A stretch of 42,976 bases of DNA. Origin: DATGLE01 sp035294325 (lineage in GTDB: Bacteria; Chloroflexota; Ktedonobacteria; Ktedonobacterales; Ktedonobacteraceae). A program made the translations under genes and the position numbers. Below are positions 1 to 8,267 of the stretch, piece by piece. Location: the NCBI GenBank assembly GCA_035294325.1, contig DATGLE010000272.1, positions 1 through 42,976 of the forward strand, read 5' to 3'. Numbering within the stretch: position 1 is the first letter of the stretch; the number at the start of each line of letters is the position of its first letter. The notes under the pieces were generated by a model. It was not told the DNA's origin. It saw only the letters and a list, made by a program, of their open reading frames with translations, and did not search any database.

Positions 1-1
1 G

Positions 2-328
2 CAGGCGCAGGAGGGGCGGCGCTACATGCTCGATTATGACGCGGTTGATCCCCGTGCTGAAATCGCACGCGTGCCATGTCCCGTGCTGATCGTGCAGGGA
101 GGCATGGACGAGTCGGGCGTGCATGCCGACAACGGCGAGATGCTCTACCAGGCGCGGCGCGTCGTGCATCCAGAGACGACGCGCCTGGCTTTCTTCCCCG
201 ATCTTCAGCACTTTTATAAACGTGTGCCGCCGGGCATGAACGCGCAAATGTCGATGGCGATGGATAGCGAGACAGATACGCGCGTCAGCGAGGCGATCAG
301 CGCATGGCTGAACGAATCAAGAAAGTAG
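2..328 (+). CDS. alpha/beta hydrolase, C-terminal part (cut by window edge)
   Basis: The reading frame is open from the first bases, so the true start lies upstream. The visible 108 residues look like the last third of an alpha/beta-hydrolase fold. A strand VLIVQGGMDESG carries the loop Asp, and a later LQHFYK segment supplies the candidate catalytic His. This is the order expected for serine hydrolases of the prolyl-oligopeptidase/dienelactone-hydrolase type. The nucleophile elbow (GxSxG) is outside the window, so substrate cannot be judged. It ends 12 bp before the convergent substrate-binding protein gene. A role in the neighbouring aromatic pathway is possible but only inferred from position. 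Confidence 0.75.
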   Translation, partial: QAQEGRRYMLDYDAVDPRAEIARVPCPVLIVQGGMDESGVHADNGEMLYQARRVVHPETTRLAFFPDLQHFYKRVPPGMNAQMSMAMDSETDTRVSEAISAWLNESRK

Positions 329-340
329 CCGGTATATCAA

Positions 341-1408
341 TCAATGCGACAGCCCGCTCAAAGCCTTGCTGATCGTGCTCTCAGCCACCATGCTGCTATA
401 GGACGGTGCGACGGTAATGAGTCCAGATTGGACGTGGAACTGTGCAGCGACCTTGAACGCCTGCTGACTGATCTGAGGACTCGTTGCCAGCACCGGCCCC
501 ATCGCGGTAAGGACGGCTTTGCTGGTGGTCGCGCCGAGGTTGAGATACTTTTCTAATAGCGAGAGTGCGTTGTCTGGATGGTCATGGATGTAAGCCTCGG
601 CCAGCGCGACGGCGCGAATGAAAGCCTGCACCGCCTCAGGTTTGGCATCAATGACGCTCTGCTTAGTATAGAACACCCCGTGTACATCCCCTTGCAGCGA
701 GGGTATGTCGCCGCGTACCGGGCTGATCAGGATGGAGCCGAGACCTTGCGCCTCGACTTCCTGGCCCACCGGGGAGAAGAAGCTCAATCCGTCAACGCGA
801 CCAGCCTTCAATGCTCCCAGCGCGGCGGTGTTGTTAGAACCCAGATTCACCAGCGTAGCATCGCGCTGCACATTCATCCCCTGCTGCCTGAACAGGTAGA
901 TCATCAGAGCTTCTGTGCCGCTGCCCGGGCCTGTAATACCGATTTTCTTGCCAACCAGTGCCTTTACTTTATCGGCCAGCGGGCTGCTTATTGTCACACC
1001 GCTTTTCTGCATCAGGCTGTTACTCACAGCGACATCGACGTAGTAGCCGTTCACCAGCGAGCCGAGGATACGGGCCGTTGAATCGACAATCGCCATGTCG
1101 AAGGCGTCGGTAATAACGCCGCCGCCGATATCAAGGCTGCCCGACTCGACTGCCGCGGCCAGTTTTGCTCCTGTGCCAAGCAAGGGGCGCGGTCCCATGC
1201 TCAGCCCTTCCTTCTTAAAAAAGCCTTGCTGATCGGCGACAAAAAAAGGAAAATAGGCGATAGATTTGCTGATTTGTCCCACACGCAGGGTCATATTGTT
1301 GCCGGAACTGGAACTGGGAGTGGAGGAGCCACCGCATGCAGCTATGCCAAAACTCGCCAGTGGCAAAGAAGCAAGCAGCGACAATGTTTGTCGTCTGGTA
1401 AGGTCCAT
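341..1408 (-). CDS. NitT/TauT-family ABC transporter substrate-binding lipoprotein (NMT1-like)
   Basis: This is a 355-residue extracytoplasmic solute receptor. The N-terminus has RRQTL (Tat-like twin arginine, residues 5-9), a hydrophobic stretch, then the lipobox GIAAC with Cys25 as the lipidation site and a Ser-rich linker. The segment reading YFPFFVADQQGFFKKEGL is the usual first lobe of SsuA/TauA/NMT1-type binding proteins. The start is supported by AAGGAA 5 nt upstream. It is the last gene of a minus-strand operon (hydrolase, ATPase, permease, binding protein). This class carries taurine, sulfonates, nitrate, thiamine precursors or phthalate-like aromatic acids. Because aromatic-cleavage genes lie nearby, an aromatic acid is my best guess for the ligand, but the sequence does not prove it. 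Confidence 0.88.
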   Translation of the reverse strand: MDLTRRQTLSLLASLPLASFGIAACGGSSTPSSSSGNNMTLRVGQISKSIAYFPFFVADQQGFFKKEGLSMGPRPLLGTGAKLAAAVESGSLDIGGGVITDAFDMAIVDSTARILGSLVNGYYVDVAVSNSLMQKSGVTISSPLADKVKALVGKKIGITGPGSGTEALMIYLFRQQGMNVQRDATLVNLGSNNTAALGALKAGRVDGLSFFSPVGQEVEAQGLGSILISPVRGDIPSLQGDVHGVFYTKQSVIDAKPEAVQAFIRAVALAEAYIHDHPDNALSLLEKYLNLGATTSKAVLTAMGPVLATSPQISQQAFKVAAQFHVQSGLITVAPSYSSMVAESTISKALSGLSH

Positions 1409-1466
1409 ACGCGTTCCTTCTTTCTCAAAGAATTTGCAGAATCCATCTGAAAAATTGTTGGCATGG

Positions 1467-2336
1467 TTAACGGAGTATGCTCCGGTTCGTGTTCATGCTC
1501 GTCTTCCACAGGGAGGTCTTACGATCAATGAGATTGACAATCGCGTTCAATATGCCGGCGATAATCGTCAGCACCAGTAGAGCCGCGAAAACTCCGGCGG
1601 TATCGAACTCGCTTGCCGACGTATTGATCAGGTAGCCCAGACCGCGATTCGACGCGACGAGTTCGGCAATGACGGCCCCGATCAGCGCATAAGGAATAGC
1701 GATGCGCAAACCGGTCAGGATATAGCCGGTAGCCGCAGGGATCATCACCTTGAACACGATATCGCGCCGCCGGCCTCCCATAAGAATCACCGCGTTCACA
1801 AGATTTTGATCAACTCCGAGCACCCCGGTGAGCGTGTTAATAAAGACCAGGAAGAAGACCGTCACGGCGGCAAGCACTACCTTCATCTCTATGCCGATGC
1901 CAAACCACAGGATAAAAAGGGGAGCCAGCGCTACCTTGGGAATGCTGTAGAGCGCGATAACGAAAGGATCAAGGATCTTTGCCAGCGGCGGCAGCAGGCC
2001 CATCAGCAGGCCGGCCAGGATACCGGCCACTGAACCATACAGCAGTCCCAGCAGTGTCTCCTGAAGGGTAATTGCCGTGTGGAACCAGAGCGTGCCATCA
2101 CCGATCCACACGCCAAGGCGCTTCACCACGGCCAGAGGACTGCTGATAAATAGCGGATTAGCAATCTTTCCCGACGCGAACTGCCAGGCAATAATCAGGC
2201 AGACAAAGAATAATACGCGCCCGGCGCCGATCAGCAATGCCTGCTGCTGCTGGAGGCGCTTTGCTCGTAGCGTGGCAGGCGAAGATAGGAGGATCTGCGG
2301 CCCCTGTTGCGCTGCGTTGTTGTGAGGAACATCCAT
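1467..2336 (-). CDS. ABC transporter permease (SsuC/TauC-like)
   Basis: This is a 289-residue integral membrane protein of the BPD_transp_1 type. A hydrophobic helix at about residues 35-55 is followed by several more, with the cytoplasmic EAA-like loop around GGRRRDIVFKVMIPAATGYI (about residues 185-205) that docks on the ATPase. The pattern IALYSIPKVALAPLFILWFG is characteristic of nitrate/sulfonate/taurine permeases. The ATG lies 2 nt after the ATPase stop, which implies translational coupling. It most likely works as a homodimer with the ATPase encoded just upstream. Confidence 0.92.
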   Translation of the reverse strand: MDVPHNNAAQQGPQILLSSPATLRAKRLQQQQALLIGAGRVLFFVCLIIAWQFASGKIANPLFISSPLAVVKRLGVWIGDGTLWFHTAITLQETLLGLLYGSVAGILAGLLMGLLPPLAKILDPFVIALYSIPKVALAPLFILWFGIGIEMKVVLAAVTVFFLVFINTLTGVLGVDQNLVNAVILMGGRRRDIVFKVMIPAATGYILTGLRIAIPYALIGAVIAELVASNRGLGYLINTSASEFDTAGVFAALLVLTIIAGILNAIVNLIDRKTSLWKTSMNTNRSILR

Positions 2337-2338
2337 CG

Positions 2339-3121
2339 TTACGCTTCAACCTCCTGGCGCACACGCGCCTCCATTAACGCATCCCATAGGCGCTGGTGCA
2401 GTCTGGCGAACTCTGGCTGGAAGCGGACGGTAACAGTGTCGCGCGGGCGGGGCAGGTCGTCGTGTACGTCCAGGATAATACGGCCGCCCGCGCCAAGCAC
2501 CACGATGCGATCACCCAGAATGATAGCCTCTTCAATATCGTGCGTGATGAAGAGGACGCTCTTGCCGGTTCCTGACCAGAGACGCAGCAGTTCGCCTTGC
2601 AGTTCCAGGCGCAGTTGAGCATCCAGGGCGCCAAAGGGTTCATCCATGAGCAGCGTTTCGGGAGTGGTGCTGAGCATGCGCGCCAGGCTGGCGCGGCGTA
2701 ACATCCCTCCCGACAACTCATGAGGATAATGCTTCTCAAATCCTGTGAGTCCGACTGTTTGAATGAGCGCGCTGACGATTTCGCGGCGCCGCTCTTTTCT
2801 GACTCCGCGTATCTCAAGCGGCATGCCTATATTGCTCTCCACGTTTCTCCACGGCATGAGCGTGTCCTTCTGCGTCAGGTATCCCACTTCGGGACGCGGG
2901 TTGATCGCCGGGGCGTCTCTGTAATAGATGCGGCCCGCAGTCGGGGGCAGCAGGCCCGCAATAATATTGAGCAACGTTGACTTACCGCAGCCGCTCGGCC
3001 CTACAATCACGACAAAGCTCCCCTCCTCGATCTCCAGGTTGATGCCGCTCAGGACGATGATTTCCTGATTACCGCGCACGAACGACTTGCTCACCTGCTC
3101 GGTCCGAATAATTGCAGCCAT
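2339..3121 (-). CDS. ABC transporter ATP-binding protein (SsuB/TauB-like)
   Basis: This is a 260-residue nucleotide-binding subunit. Visible motifs in order: Walker A GPSGCGKST (about 42-50), Q-loop in GYLTQKDTLMPW, signature LSGGM (about 138-142, a variant of LSGGQ), Walker B LLMDEPFGALD, and the H-loop His in FITHDIEEA. The LSGGM ending is seen in NitT/TauT-type members. The start has AAAGGAGG 7 nt upstream. It energises import by the adjacent permease. An 88-bp gap separates it from the upstream hydrolase gene on the same strand, consistent with a shared transcript. Confidence 0.95.
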   Translation of the reverse strand: MAAIIRTEQVSKSFVRGNQEIIVLSGINLEIEEGSFVVIVGPSGCGKSTLLNIIAGLLPPTAGRIYYRDAPAINPRPEVGYLTQKDTLMPWRNVESNIGMPLEIRGVRKERRREIVSALIQTVGLTGFEKHYPHELSGGMLRRASLARMLSTTPETLLMDEPFGALDAQLRLELQGELLRLWSGTGKSVLFITHDIEEAIILGDRIVVLGAGGRIILDVHDDLPRPRDTVTVRFQPEFARLHQRLWDALMEARVRQEVEA

Positions 3122-3209
3122 CCCGCAGCCTCCTTTCAGTTACAGTGGGCGCAGCCTCTTTCCTGCCACTGTCGCTCCAAAGTCGTTCACCGATCCAGAG
3201 CTATCGCTG

Positions 3210-4145
3210 CTATGCATCCTGTCCCGTAGCGAGTCGCACTGTATTGGTGACAGCCATAACGCGGATCTCCTCTTCGGAAAAGCCGGCCCCCAGCAGTTGA
3301 TCGACCATGAGTGCCAGGCCGTCCTCTGGAGAAGGATTATCGGGCTGGCCCAGGTCGGTTGAGAGGAAGGAGTGCCGGGGGCCGGCGGCGCGGATGTTGT
3401 CGAACATCTGTTGCCAGGAGACCTTGCCGGTATAGGCTGTTGTAAAGCAGCGTTCGAGGAAGGCACCGCGCCGGGCGAGAGCGATCTGATCTTCCGCCGA
3501 GAGATTCTCGGACGGGAACTCGGGGTGCGTGATAACGATAAAGCGCACACCCTCTTCCAGTGCGGCATCGACTACGGCGAAGATTTCATCGCGGCCAAGA
3601 TGCCCGGTAGCCAGCACCAGGTTATGCCGGGCAACGGCCTGTAACACAGCGCGGGTTTCGGGCAGCGCGTGATTTGCCTCATCAACCACGCGCACCGGTT
3701 CGCTTGTTACTCCCTGCGCGCGCAGCTCATGCTGGAAGCGTGCCCAGAAGGGTAATTTCGCGCCCGGTGCCGGAGGAACACGCCCTGCGGTTTCATTCAC
3801 GGCATCCACAGTGGGCAGCCAGACGATGCGCGCGCCTTCACGAGCGGCGATCTCGATGGCGAGTGCGTTCATACCACCGATAGCAGCATTGAGTGTAACT
3901 GCCCCCAGCACATTAACGCCCGGCACCACCGAGCGCGTCAGGGCCGCTCGCTCCGCTGTAGGTATGTAATGCGACTTGATGACGAAGCCGGCCTGGCCCC
4001 AGCGCAGGCATTGTCGCGCCAGTTCAACGTCTGTTACCGATCTGGGCATGATGTCAGGCCCCGTATGTACATGCAAGTCGTATGCCCCCTGGACAAGATT
4101 GCGGGCGCGGTCAGAGGGTTGTAGCGTTGTTGCTTTTGAGCACAT
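3210..4145 (-). CDS. DUF6282-type amidohydrolase-like metal hydrolase
   Basis: About 311 residues. I place the start at the internal ATG (MCSKATTL) because AAAGGAAG sits 7 nt upstream; the frame remains open for another 29 codons but with no ribosome site. The ligand set of amidohydrolase-superfamily enzymes is visible: HVHTGPD (HxH, early), a GHLGRDE His, ITHPEF, and STDLGQP near the C-terminus. The gene heads the operon with the NitT/TauT-type transporter. Given the dioxygenase, hydratase and aldolase nearby, it could be a lactonase acting like LigI (2-pyrone-4,6-dicarboxylate hydrolase). That assignment is inference; the domain family itself has no firm function known to me. A TTGTTGACAA site lies upstream. 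Confidence 0.75.
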   Translation of the reverse strand: MCSKATTLQPSDRARNLVQGAYDLHVHTGPDIMPRSVTDVELARQCLRWGQAGFVIKSHYIPTAERAALTRSVVPGVNVLGAVTLNAAIGGMNALAIEIAAREGARIVWLPTVDAVNETAGRVPPAPGAKLPFWARFQHELRAQGVTSEPVRVVDEANHALPETRAVLQAVARHNLVLATGHLGRDEIFAVVDAALEEGVRFIVITHPEFPSENLSAEDQIALARRGAFLERCFTTAYTGKVSWQQMFDNIRAAGPRHSFLSTDLGQPDNPSPEDGLALMVDQLLGAGFSEEEIRVMAVTNTVRLATGQDA

Positions 4146-4182
4146 CACGTTTCTTCCTTTGTTGTGAGCAGGAAGGATGATT

Positions 4183-4216
4183 TCATCAACAAAATCATCC
4201 TCAAAATTGTTGACAA
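4183..4216 (-). promoter_or_regulatory. candidate GntR operator upstream of the hydrolase/ABC operon
   Basis: TTGTTGACAA at 4207-4216 fits a TTGTNNACAA palindrome, and a weaker half site (TCATCAACAA, 4183-4192) lies 24 bp away start to start. The same 24-bp spacing separates the two matching sites at 6430 and 6454 in front of the dioxygenase gene. FCD-type GntR regulators typically bind GT-Nn-AC palindromes, so control by the regulator encoded at 7596 is plausible. Confidence 0.45.
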
Positions 4217-4570
4217 AAAGGCGACAAAACATTAAGCTAACCTTCAGGTGGTGCTGACAGGATAACTTCGCCTTTATCTCAAGAAAGAGCTACCACGAAA
4301 TATGGAACAGTAAAATAGCATACTCAAATGGTAGCATAGGAGAATGGGAACGTCAATCACCTTAGATGTTTTTTCTCATTCGCACTTCTCCTTGTATGTC
4401 TACCGCTTTATTTATGCCAGGCGGGTATAGGACTCTATTCCTACTAAATTGGTTACGTAATCGTATTCTGTTAATCTTAAAAGTAACAGGATCCCTACGC
4501 TCCTCAATGGCAACTGGTATGAGGGCATGCGATTATGCCAGTACTATTTTGTGTGGGTGAAAGTGATTGC

Positions 4571-4607
4571 TTGACCTGAAAGATATTTTGCAAGTATAGT
4601 AAGGTCA
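4571..4607 (+). promoter_or_regulatory. candidate sigma70 promoter in the 4146-4804 gene-free stretch
   Basis: TTGACC (4571-4576), an 18-nt spacer and TATAGT (4595-4600) form a good housekeeping promoter. It is flanked by the inverted hexamers TGACCT (4572-4577) and AGGTCA (4602-4607), which could be an operator. It would give a leader of about 200 nt for the gene at 4805. The rest of the 660-bp gap is AT-richer than its surroundings, and I see no gene in it. Confidence 0.45.
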
Positions 4608-4804
4608 GCATTCTGTGGAAAGCGCTGGACCTGCCTGCTGCATTGAAACATGTGTATCTGGCAGATCAGGCCAGGTAGATGGCATCCCCTTCATGGGTAA
4701 CGTTGAGGGTCAGCGATCTGTATCCTTTCTCTGCGCTCTAAAGAGTTATAAGCTGGCGTCTCCTTTGTTCCCTGGTTTCTTGAGGATAGGATGAACCGGC
4801 AGGA

Positions 4805-5323
4805 ATGTATACGCTTGATTTTGCAACCATGAAGCAGGTGATGCAAGAACACCAGAAGACGGGATTCCTCTACGCGGAAGTGCCCCTGGGAGTCGCGGAT
4901 AGGCGCGGACGCTGGCGCGTCGAGATCAAGCTTGTGTCTGGCAGCATCGTCTCGTGTTCCCTCATCGATGAAAGCGGGCGACGCCTTCCAGAAGCGGAAT
5001 CGATCAGGAAGCTTGCTCGACTGGGGCCACTGCACTGGACGTTTGTGCCGCAGGCTGTTGTTGCGCGGCCGGCGCTGACACCCCCTCATCCACCGGGAAA
5101 CCTTTTCTTCCCACAGCGCATCGTCCAGGTGGAGCAGTGGCAGATGCGTTCGTGGCCCCGCGTTCATCGTGCGATCTTTGCGCTGGCTGATGGCACCAGG
5201 AGTGCTGCCAAGATCGCGGAGATGCTTTCGCTCGCGCCTGACCTTGTAGAGAAGGCTTTGCGCGACCTGCAAGCTATAGGGGTCATCACACTGGGACCGT
5301 ATAGTGGGAGGAATGGCCCATGA
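4805..5323 (+). CDS. hypothetical protein, DUF4388-like with C-terminal winged-helix-like segment
   Basis: 172 residues with no signal peptide or membrane helix. The N-terminal half (KTGFLYAEVP... WRVEIKLVSGSIVSCSLIDE) resembles the beta-rich DUF4388/PatA-type module that precedes effector domains in regulators. The C-terminal 60 residues (HRAIFALADGTRSAAKIAEML... VEKALRDLQAIGVI) look like a small winged helix as found after such modules. The start is poorly supported: AGGA directly abuts the ATG. A better-placed ribosome site (GGATAGG) serves a 13-codon overlapping frame beginning at 4791, which could act as a leader peptide. It is followed after 50 bp by the HAMP membrane protein, suggesting a two-gene signalling unit. 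Confidence 0.7.
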   Translation: MYTLDFATMKQVMQEHQKTGFLYAEVPLGVADRRGRWRVEIKLVSGSIVSCSLIDESGRRLPEAESIRKLARLGPLHWTFVPQAVVARPALTPPHPPGNLFFPQRIVQVEQWQMRSWPRVHRAIFALADGTRSAAKIAEMLSLAPDLVEKALRDLQAIGVITLGPYSGRNGP

Positions 5324-5373
5324 AACGAGTCCTTTCCTATCTTTCACAACGTTCTTCTTGAAAGGGATGTTCA

Positions 5374-6384
5374 ATGAACGATCTTGTCTCTCGCCCTGGG
5401 AATGCCTCGCAAGGGGGTATGCGGGCACCCTCGTATCTGACAGCACAGGACCAGGAAAATTCATTGTTTAGCTGGTGGTACCGTATAGCCTCGCCTCCGC
5501 GCCCGCGAGACCAGGCCGCTTTCGTAGAAAGAGAGCGCTTTCGTCGTGGGCGCACGGGCAGCCAGATTATCCCGGCCCTCTACGTGCTGCTGATATTTTC
5601 TCTCTACGCTGGTTTTGCCGGAACCAATCCCTTCCTGATCACCATTGTCATCGGCGGGCTGGCCGCGCTCACTATCGCTACGGCGCTCAACCGTATGGGC
5701 ATGGTGAATGCCGCCGGGTTCATTGTTGTAGCCACGGCGATAGCCTATCCTACCCTCAACATTATGACCACCCCTGGTGGCCTGGATATGCTGATCCTTC
5801 CCCTGTTCGATCTCCTGGTGCTGCCGCTGGTCTGCGCCGTCTCTTTCCTCCCTGAGTGGTGGGTTTTTGTAGTGGCGCTGATTAACTGTCTCTTTACGCT
5901 GGGGGCCCTGCTTTATGCTCCCCAGACGGCTGAGTTGAGCGCTGTGCTCCAGATCGACTTCGCGGGCATCATCACCCCTATCATCCTCATCCAGATGATT
6001 GTTTCGGTTGTGGCTTATATCTGGGTACGTGGCACGGTTCAGGCGCTCAAACGAGCGGATCGCGCCGAGGAGATCGCCAGGCTCGAATACGATCTGGCGC
6101 ACCAGGCCGAAGAGGCTGCCAGCCAGAAACAGCGACTGGAGGCAAGCATTCAGAAAATCGTAGAGGTGCATACGCGCGTGGCAAATGGCGATTTCGGCGC
6201 GCGTGTCCCTCTGACACAGGATAACGTGCTCTGGCAGATTTCGGGCGCCCTCAATAATTTACTGTCTCGCGTGCAGCGCTTACAACATGACGCGGCCGAG
6301 TTGCAGCGCTTAAAGTTCGCGCTCCAGCAGGCGCGCGAAGAGAATAGATTGCTCACCAGGAAACTCGGAGATACCCTCCACTGA
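5374..6384 (+). CDS. multi-pass membrane protein with HAMP-like domain and C-terminal coiled coil
   Basis: 336 residues. A roughly 70-residue Pro/Arg-rich cytoplasmic N-terminus precedes about six hydrophobic helices (residues about 68-225). Next come a charged coiled-coil helix (ADRAEEIARLEYDLAHQAEEAASQ) and a HAMP-like segment around IVEVHTRVANGDFGARVPL, and the protein ends in a second coiled coil. No kinase, cyclase or methyl-accepting domain follows, so it is a sensor-like receptor lacking an obvious output; it may signal through the small protein upstream. The start is preceded by AAAGGGAT. The family seems lineage-restricted and I cannot name a ligand. Confidence 0.75.
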   Translation: MNDLVSRPGNASQGGMRAPSYLTAQDQENSLFSWWYRIASPPRPRDQAAFVERERFRRGRTGSQIIPALYVLLIFSLYAGFAGTNPFLITIVIGGLAALTIATALNRMGMVNAAGFIVVATAIAYPTLNIMTTPGGLDMLILPLFDLLVLPLVCAVSFLPEWWVFVVALINCLFTLGALLYAPQTAELSAVLQIDFAGIITPIILIQMIVSVVAYIWVRGTVQALKRADRAEEIARLEYDLAHQAEEAASQKQRLEASIQKIVEVHTRVANGDFGARVPLTQDNVLWQISGALNNLLSRVQRLQHDAAELQRLKFALQQAREENRLLTRKLGDTLH

Positions 6385-6397
6385 ATACGATGCTCCC

Positions 6398-6426
6398 TTG
6401 ACTTTGCTCTATTCTTGGGTTACGCT
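6398..6426 (+). promoter_or_regulatory. candidate promoter of the dioxygenase operon
   Basis: TTGACT (6398-6403), a 17-nt spacer and TACGCT (6421-6426). The -35 is strong and the -10 is poor. The -10 coincides with the first bases of the palindrome that carries two TTGTNNACAA sites, so a bound GntR protein would block initiation. Confidence 0.4.
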
Positions 6427-6472
6427 AATTTGTAGACAAAATTGGTGCTCATTTTGTCTACAAATTAGCGTA
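6421..6472. repeat. perfect 22-bp inverted repeat containing two candidate GntR operators
   Basis: Arms 6421-6442 and 6451-6472 are exactly complementary, with an 8-nt loop TGGTGCTC. Each arm contains a TTGTNNACAA palindrome: TTGTAGACAA at 6430-6439 and TTGTCTACAA at 6454-6463. It sits between the HAMP-protein stop and the dioxygenase start. There is no U-tract, so a double operator is a better reading than an intrinsic terminator, though it could do both. Confidence 0.75.
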
Positions 6473-6524
6473 AATCGCATGCTCTGTGTTTGATTGAGTG
6501 CAGGCAACGAAAGGACGCTACCGT

Positions 6525-7478
6525 ATGCAAGAGGCAGCCGAACCGATCTTTGATGTGGCCCATCTCGGGCATGTCGAATTGCTCAGCCCGAAGGCGGAAG
6601 AGAGCCTCTGGTTCTTCCGCGATGTTCTGGGGATGCAAGAAGTAGCGCGGCAGGGGCAGTCGGTGTACCTGCGGGGCTGGGGCGAGTACGAACGCTGCTC
6701 CCTCAAGCTCACCGAGGCCAGGCAGGCGGGAGTGGCTCACACCGCCTTTCGCGCTATGAGTCCGCAGGCTCTTGAGCGGCGCGTTCGTGTGCTGGAGGCC
6801 AGCGGGTATGGGCGAGGCTGGATCGAAGGCGATGTAGGACACGGCAAAGCCTACCAGTTCGTCGATCCCGATGGGCACCTGCTGGAAATCTATTATGAGA
6901 CGGAGAAATACAAGGCTCCCGAACACCTGCGCCCGGCGCTCAAGAACCAGCCGCAGCGCTATCCTGATCGCGGCGTGGGTGTGCGTCGTCTCGATCACAT
7001 CAATTTCCTGGCGCGCGATCCGGCCCCCAATCGCGTCTTTATGCAGCAGGAACTGGGTGCGAAATTGACGGAGATGATCCGGCTCGATGATGGCACCGAG
7101 GCGGGCATCTGGGTGACGTTTACCAATAAGACCTATGATGTCGTCTATACAAAGGATGCCACTGGCTCGGCCGCCCGGCTCCATCATATCGCCTTCTGGG
7201 TGGATAATCGGGAGGACGTGCTGCGCGCCGCCGATATTTACCTGGAAAACGGTGTCTATATCGAGTTTGCGCCGGGCAAACATGCGATAGCGCAGGGGTT
7301 TTTCCTCTATGCGCACGAGCCGGGTGGCAACCGCATCGAAGTGGCTTCGGGCGGCTACCTCATCTTCGATCCCGATTGGGAGCCGGTTGTCTGGACGCAG
7401 GCAGAGCGTGCGAAGGGCCAGGCGTGGGGCACGCCAACCGTGGCAAGCTTTCATACCTATGGCACCCCGGTTGTATGA
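6525..7478 (+). CDS. type I (VOC) extradiol ring-cleavage dioxygenase, catechol 2,3-dioxygenase-like
   Basis: 317 residues with two glyoxalase/VOC modules, the usual length for catechol 2,3-dioxygenases. The Fe(II) ligands of the C-terminal module are visible as His in LDHINFL, His in HHIAFWV and Glu in GGNRIEVASGGY. The Tyr that precedes the end of the active-site strand (GGY) is also typical. I start at the ATG with AAAGGA 9 nt upstream rather than at an upstream in-frame GTG. It opens the aromatic ring next to a hydroxyl pair. The substrate is unknown; downstream genes point to a carboxylated catechol such as protocatechuate or gallate. It is the first gene of the operon and is preceded by the GntR-type palindrome. 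Confidence 0.88.
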   Translation: MQEAAEPIFDVAHLGHVELLSPKAEESLWFFRDVLGMQEVARQGQSVYLRGWGEYERCSLKLTEARQAGVAHTAFRAMSPQALERRVRVLEASGYGRGWIEGDVGHGKAYQFVDPDGHLLEIYYETEKYKAPEHLRPALKNQPQRYPDRGVGVRRLDHINFLARDPAPNRVFMQQELGAKLTEMIRLDDGTEAGIWVTFTNKTYDVVYTKDATGSAARLHHIAFWVDNREDVLRAADIYLENGVYIEFAPGKHAIAQGFFLYAHEPGGNRIEVASGGYLIFDPDWEPVVWTQAERAKGQAWGTPTVASFHTYGTPVV

Positions 7479-7595
7479 AGCGGGAGGTCCAGGAGGGCGG
7501 CAGCCTTCCTGGCGGGGCCTGGTGTCTCCCAATTGAATTTTTCTTTATTCAACCAGATTTGGTATGATTGTAATTGAGGGGAAGGATACAGAGTC

Positions 7596-8261
7596 ATGGC
7601 GCTCACCGATGAGGAATGTTATGTCCGGCTGCGCGAAGCTATTATGCGGGAGGAGTTTCTTCCCAACGAGCGGCTGATCGAAATGGACCTGGCGCAGTTT
7701 CTGGGGGCCGGGCGCGCGGCTATCCGCACAGCGCTGGCACGGCTGGAACAGGAGGGACTGGTGCAGCGCGAACGCTATCGCGGCGCGCGTGTGCGCCTCA
7801 TCTCCGAGGCCGAGGCCGTCGAGATCCTGGAGGTGCGCGCCGCCCTGGAGAGCCTGGCGGTGAGGTACGCCGCCTTGAATGCGACGCCGCAGAATTGCGA
7901 GGCATTGTTTGCGCTGCTGGCCGAGCAGCGCCGCTGTATCGATGCAGGCGATCTCCTGACCAGTTCAGAAGTCAATGCCCGGCTTCATCAGATGCTTTTG
8001 CGCATCGCCGGTCACACCACGGTGAGCCGGCTGATTGACATGCTCAAACCCCAGAACGTGCGCTTTCAGTATCGCACCATCCTGGTGCCGGGGCGGCCTG
8101 AGCGCTCGTATCAGGAGCATTGTGAAATCGTTGCCGCGGTTGCGGACCACGATGCAGAGCGGGCCGAGGCGGCGATGCGCCTGCACCTCTCTCGTGTGGC
8201 GGAAGCGCTGAGACAGGCCAGGAAAGCCAGCCGGGCAGAGCAACAGCTAGAGGAGAAATAA
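7596..8261 (+). CDS. GntR-family transcriptional regulator, FCD subfamily
   Basis: 221 residues. The N-terminal winged helix (about 5-70) includes LREAIMREEFLPNERLIE and the recognition region RAAIRTALARLEQEGLV. The all-helical FCD effector domain (about 80-215) shows the metal/carboxylate-site residues typical of the family: E in LEVRAALE, H in ARLHQML, and H/D in EHCEIVAAVADHD with a final LHL. FCD regulators usually sense small organic acids and repress catabolic operons. It lies 117 bp after the dioxygenase and 6 bp before the hydratase, inside the operon it probably controls. Confidence 0.93.
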   Translation: MALTDEECYVRLREAIMREEFLPNERLIEMDLAQFLGAGRAAIRTALARLEQEGLVQRERYRGARVRLISEAEAVEILEVRAALESLAVRYAALNATPQNCEALFALLAEQRRCIDAGDLLTSSEVNARLHQMLLRIAGHTTVSRLIDMLKPQNVRFQYRTILVPGRPERSYQEHCEIVAAVADHDAERAEAAMRLHLSRVAEALRQARKASRAEQQLEEK

Positions 8262-8267
8262 GGCGTT

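Noticed and set aside
4691..5464. 257-codon open frame on the minus strand
   Set aside because: Overlaps the 4805 gene and its promoter; composition is Arg/His/Gln-rich with no recognisable motif.
6421..6472. rho-independent terminator of the HAMP-protein gene
   Set aside because: The stem is AT-rich and lacks a following T-run, and both arms contain matching regulator half-sites.
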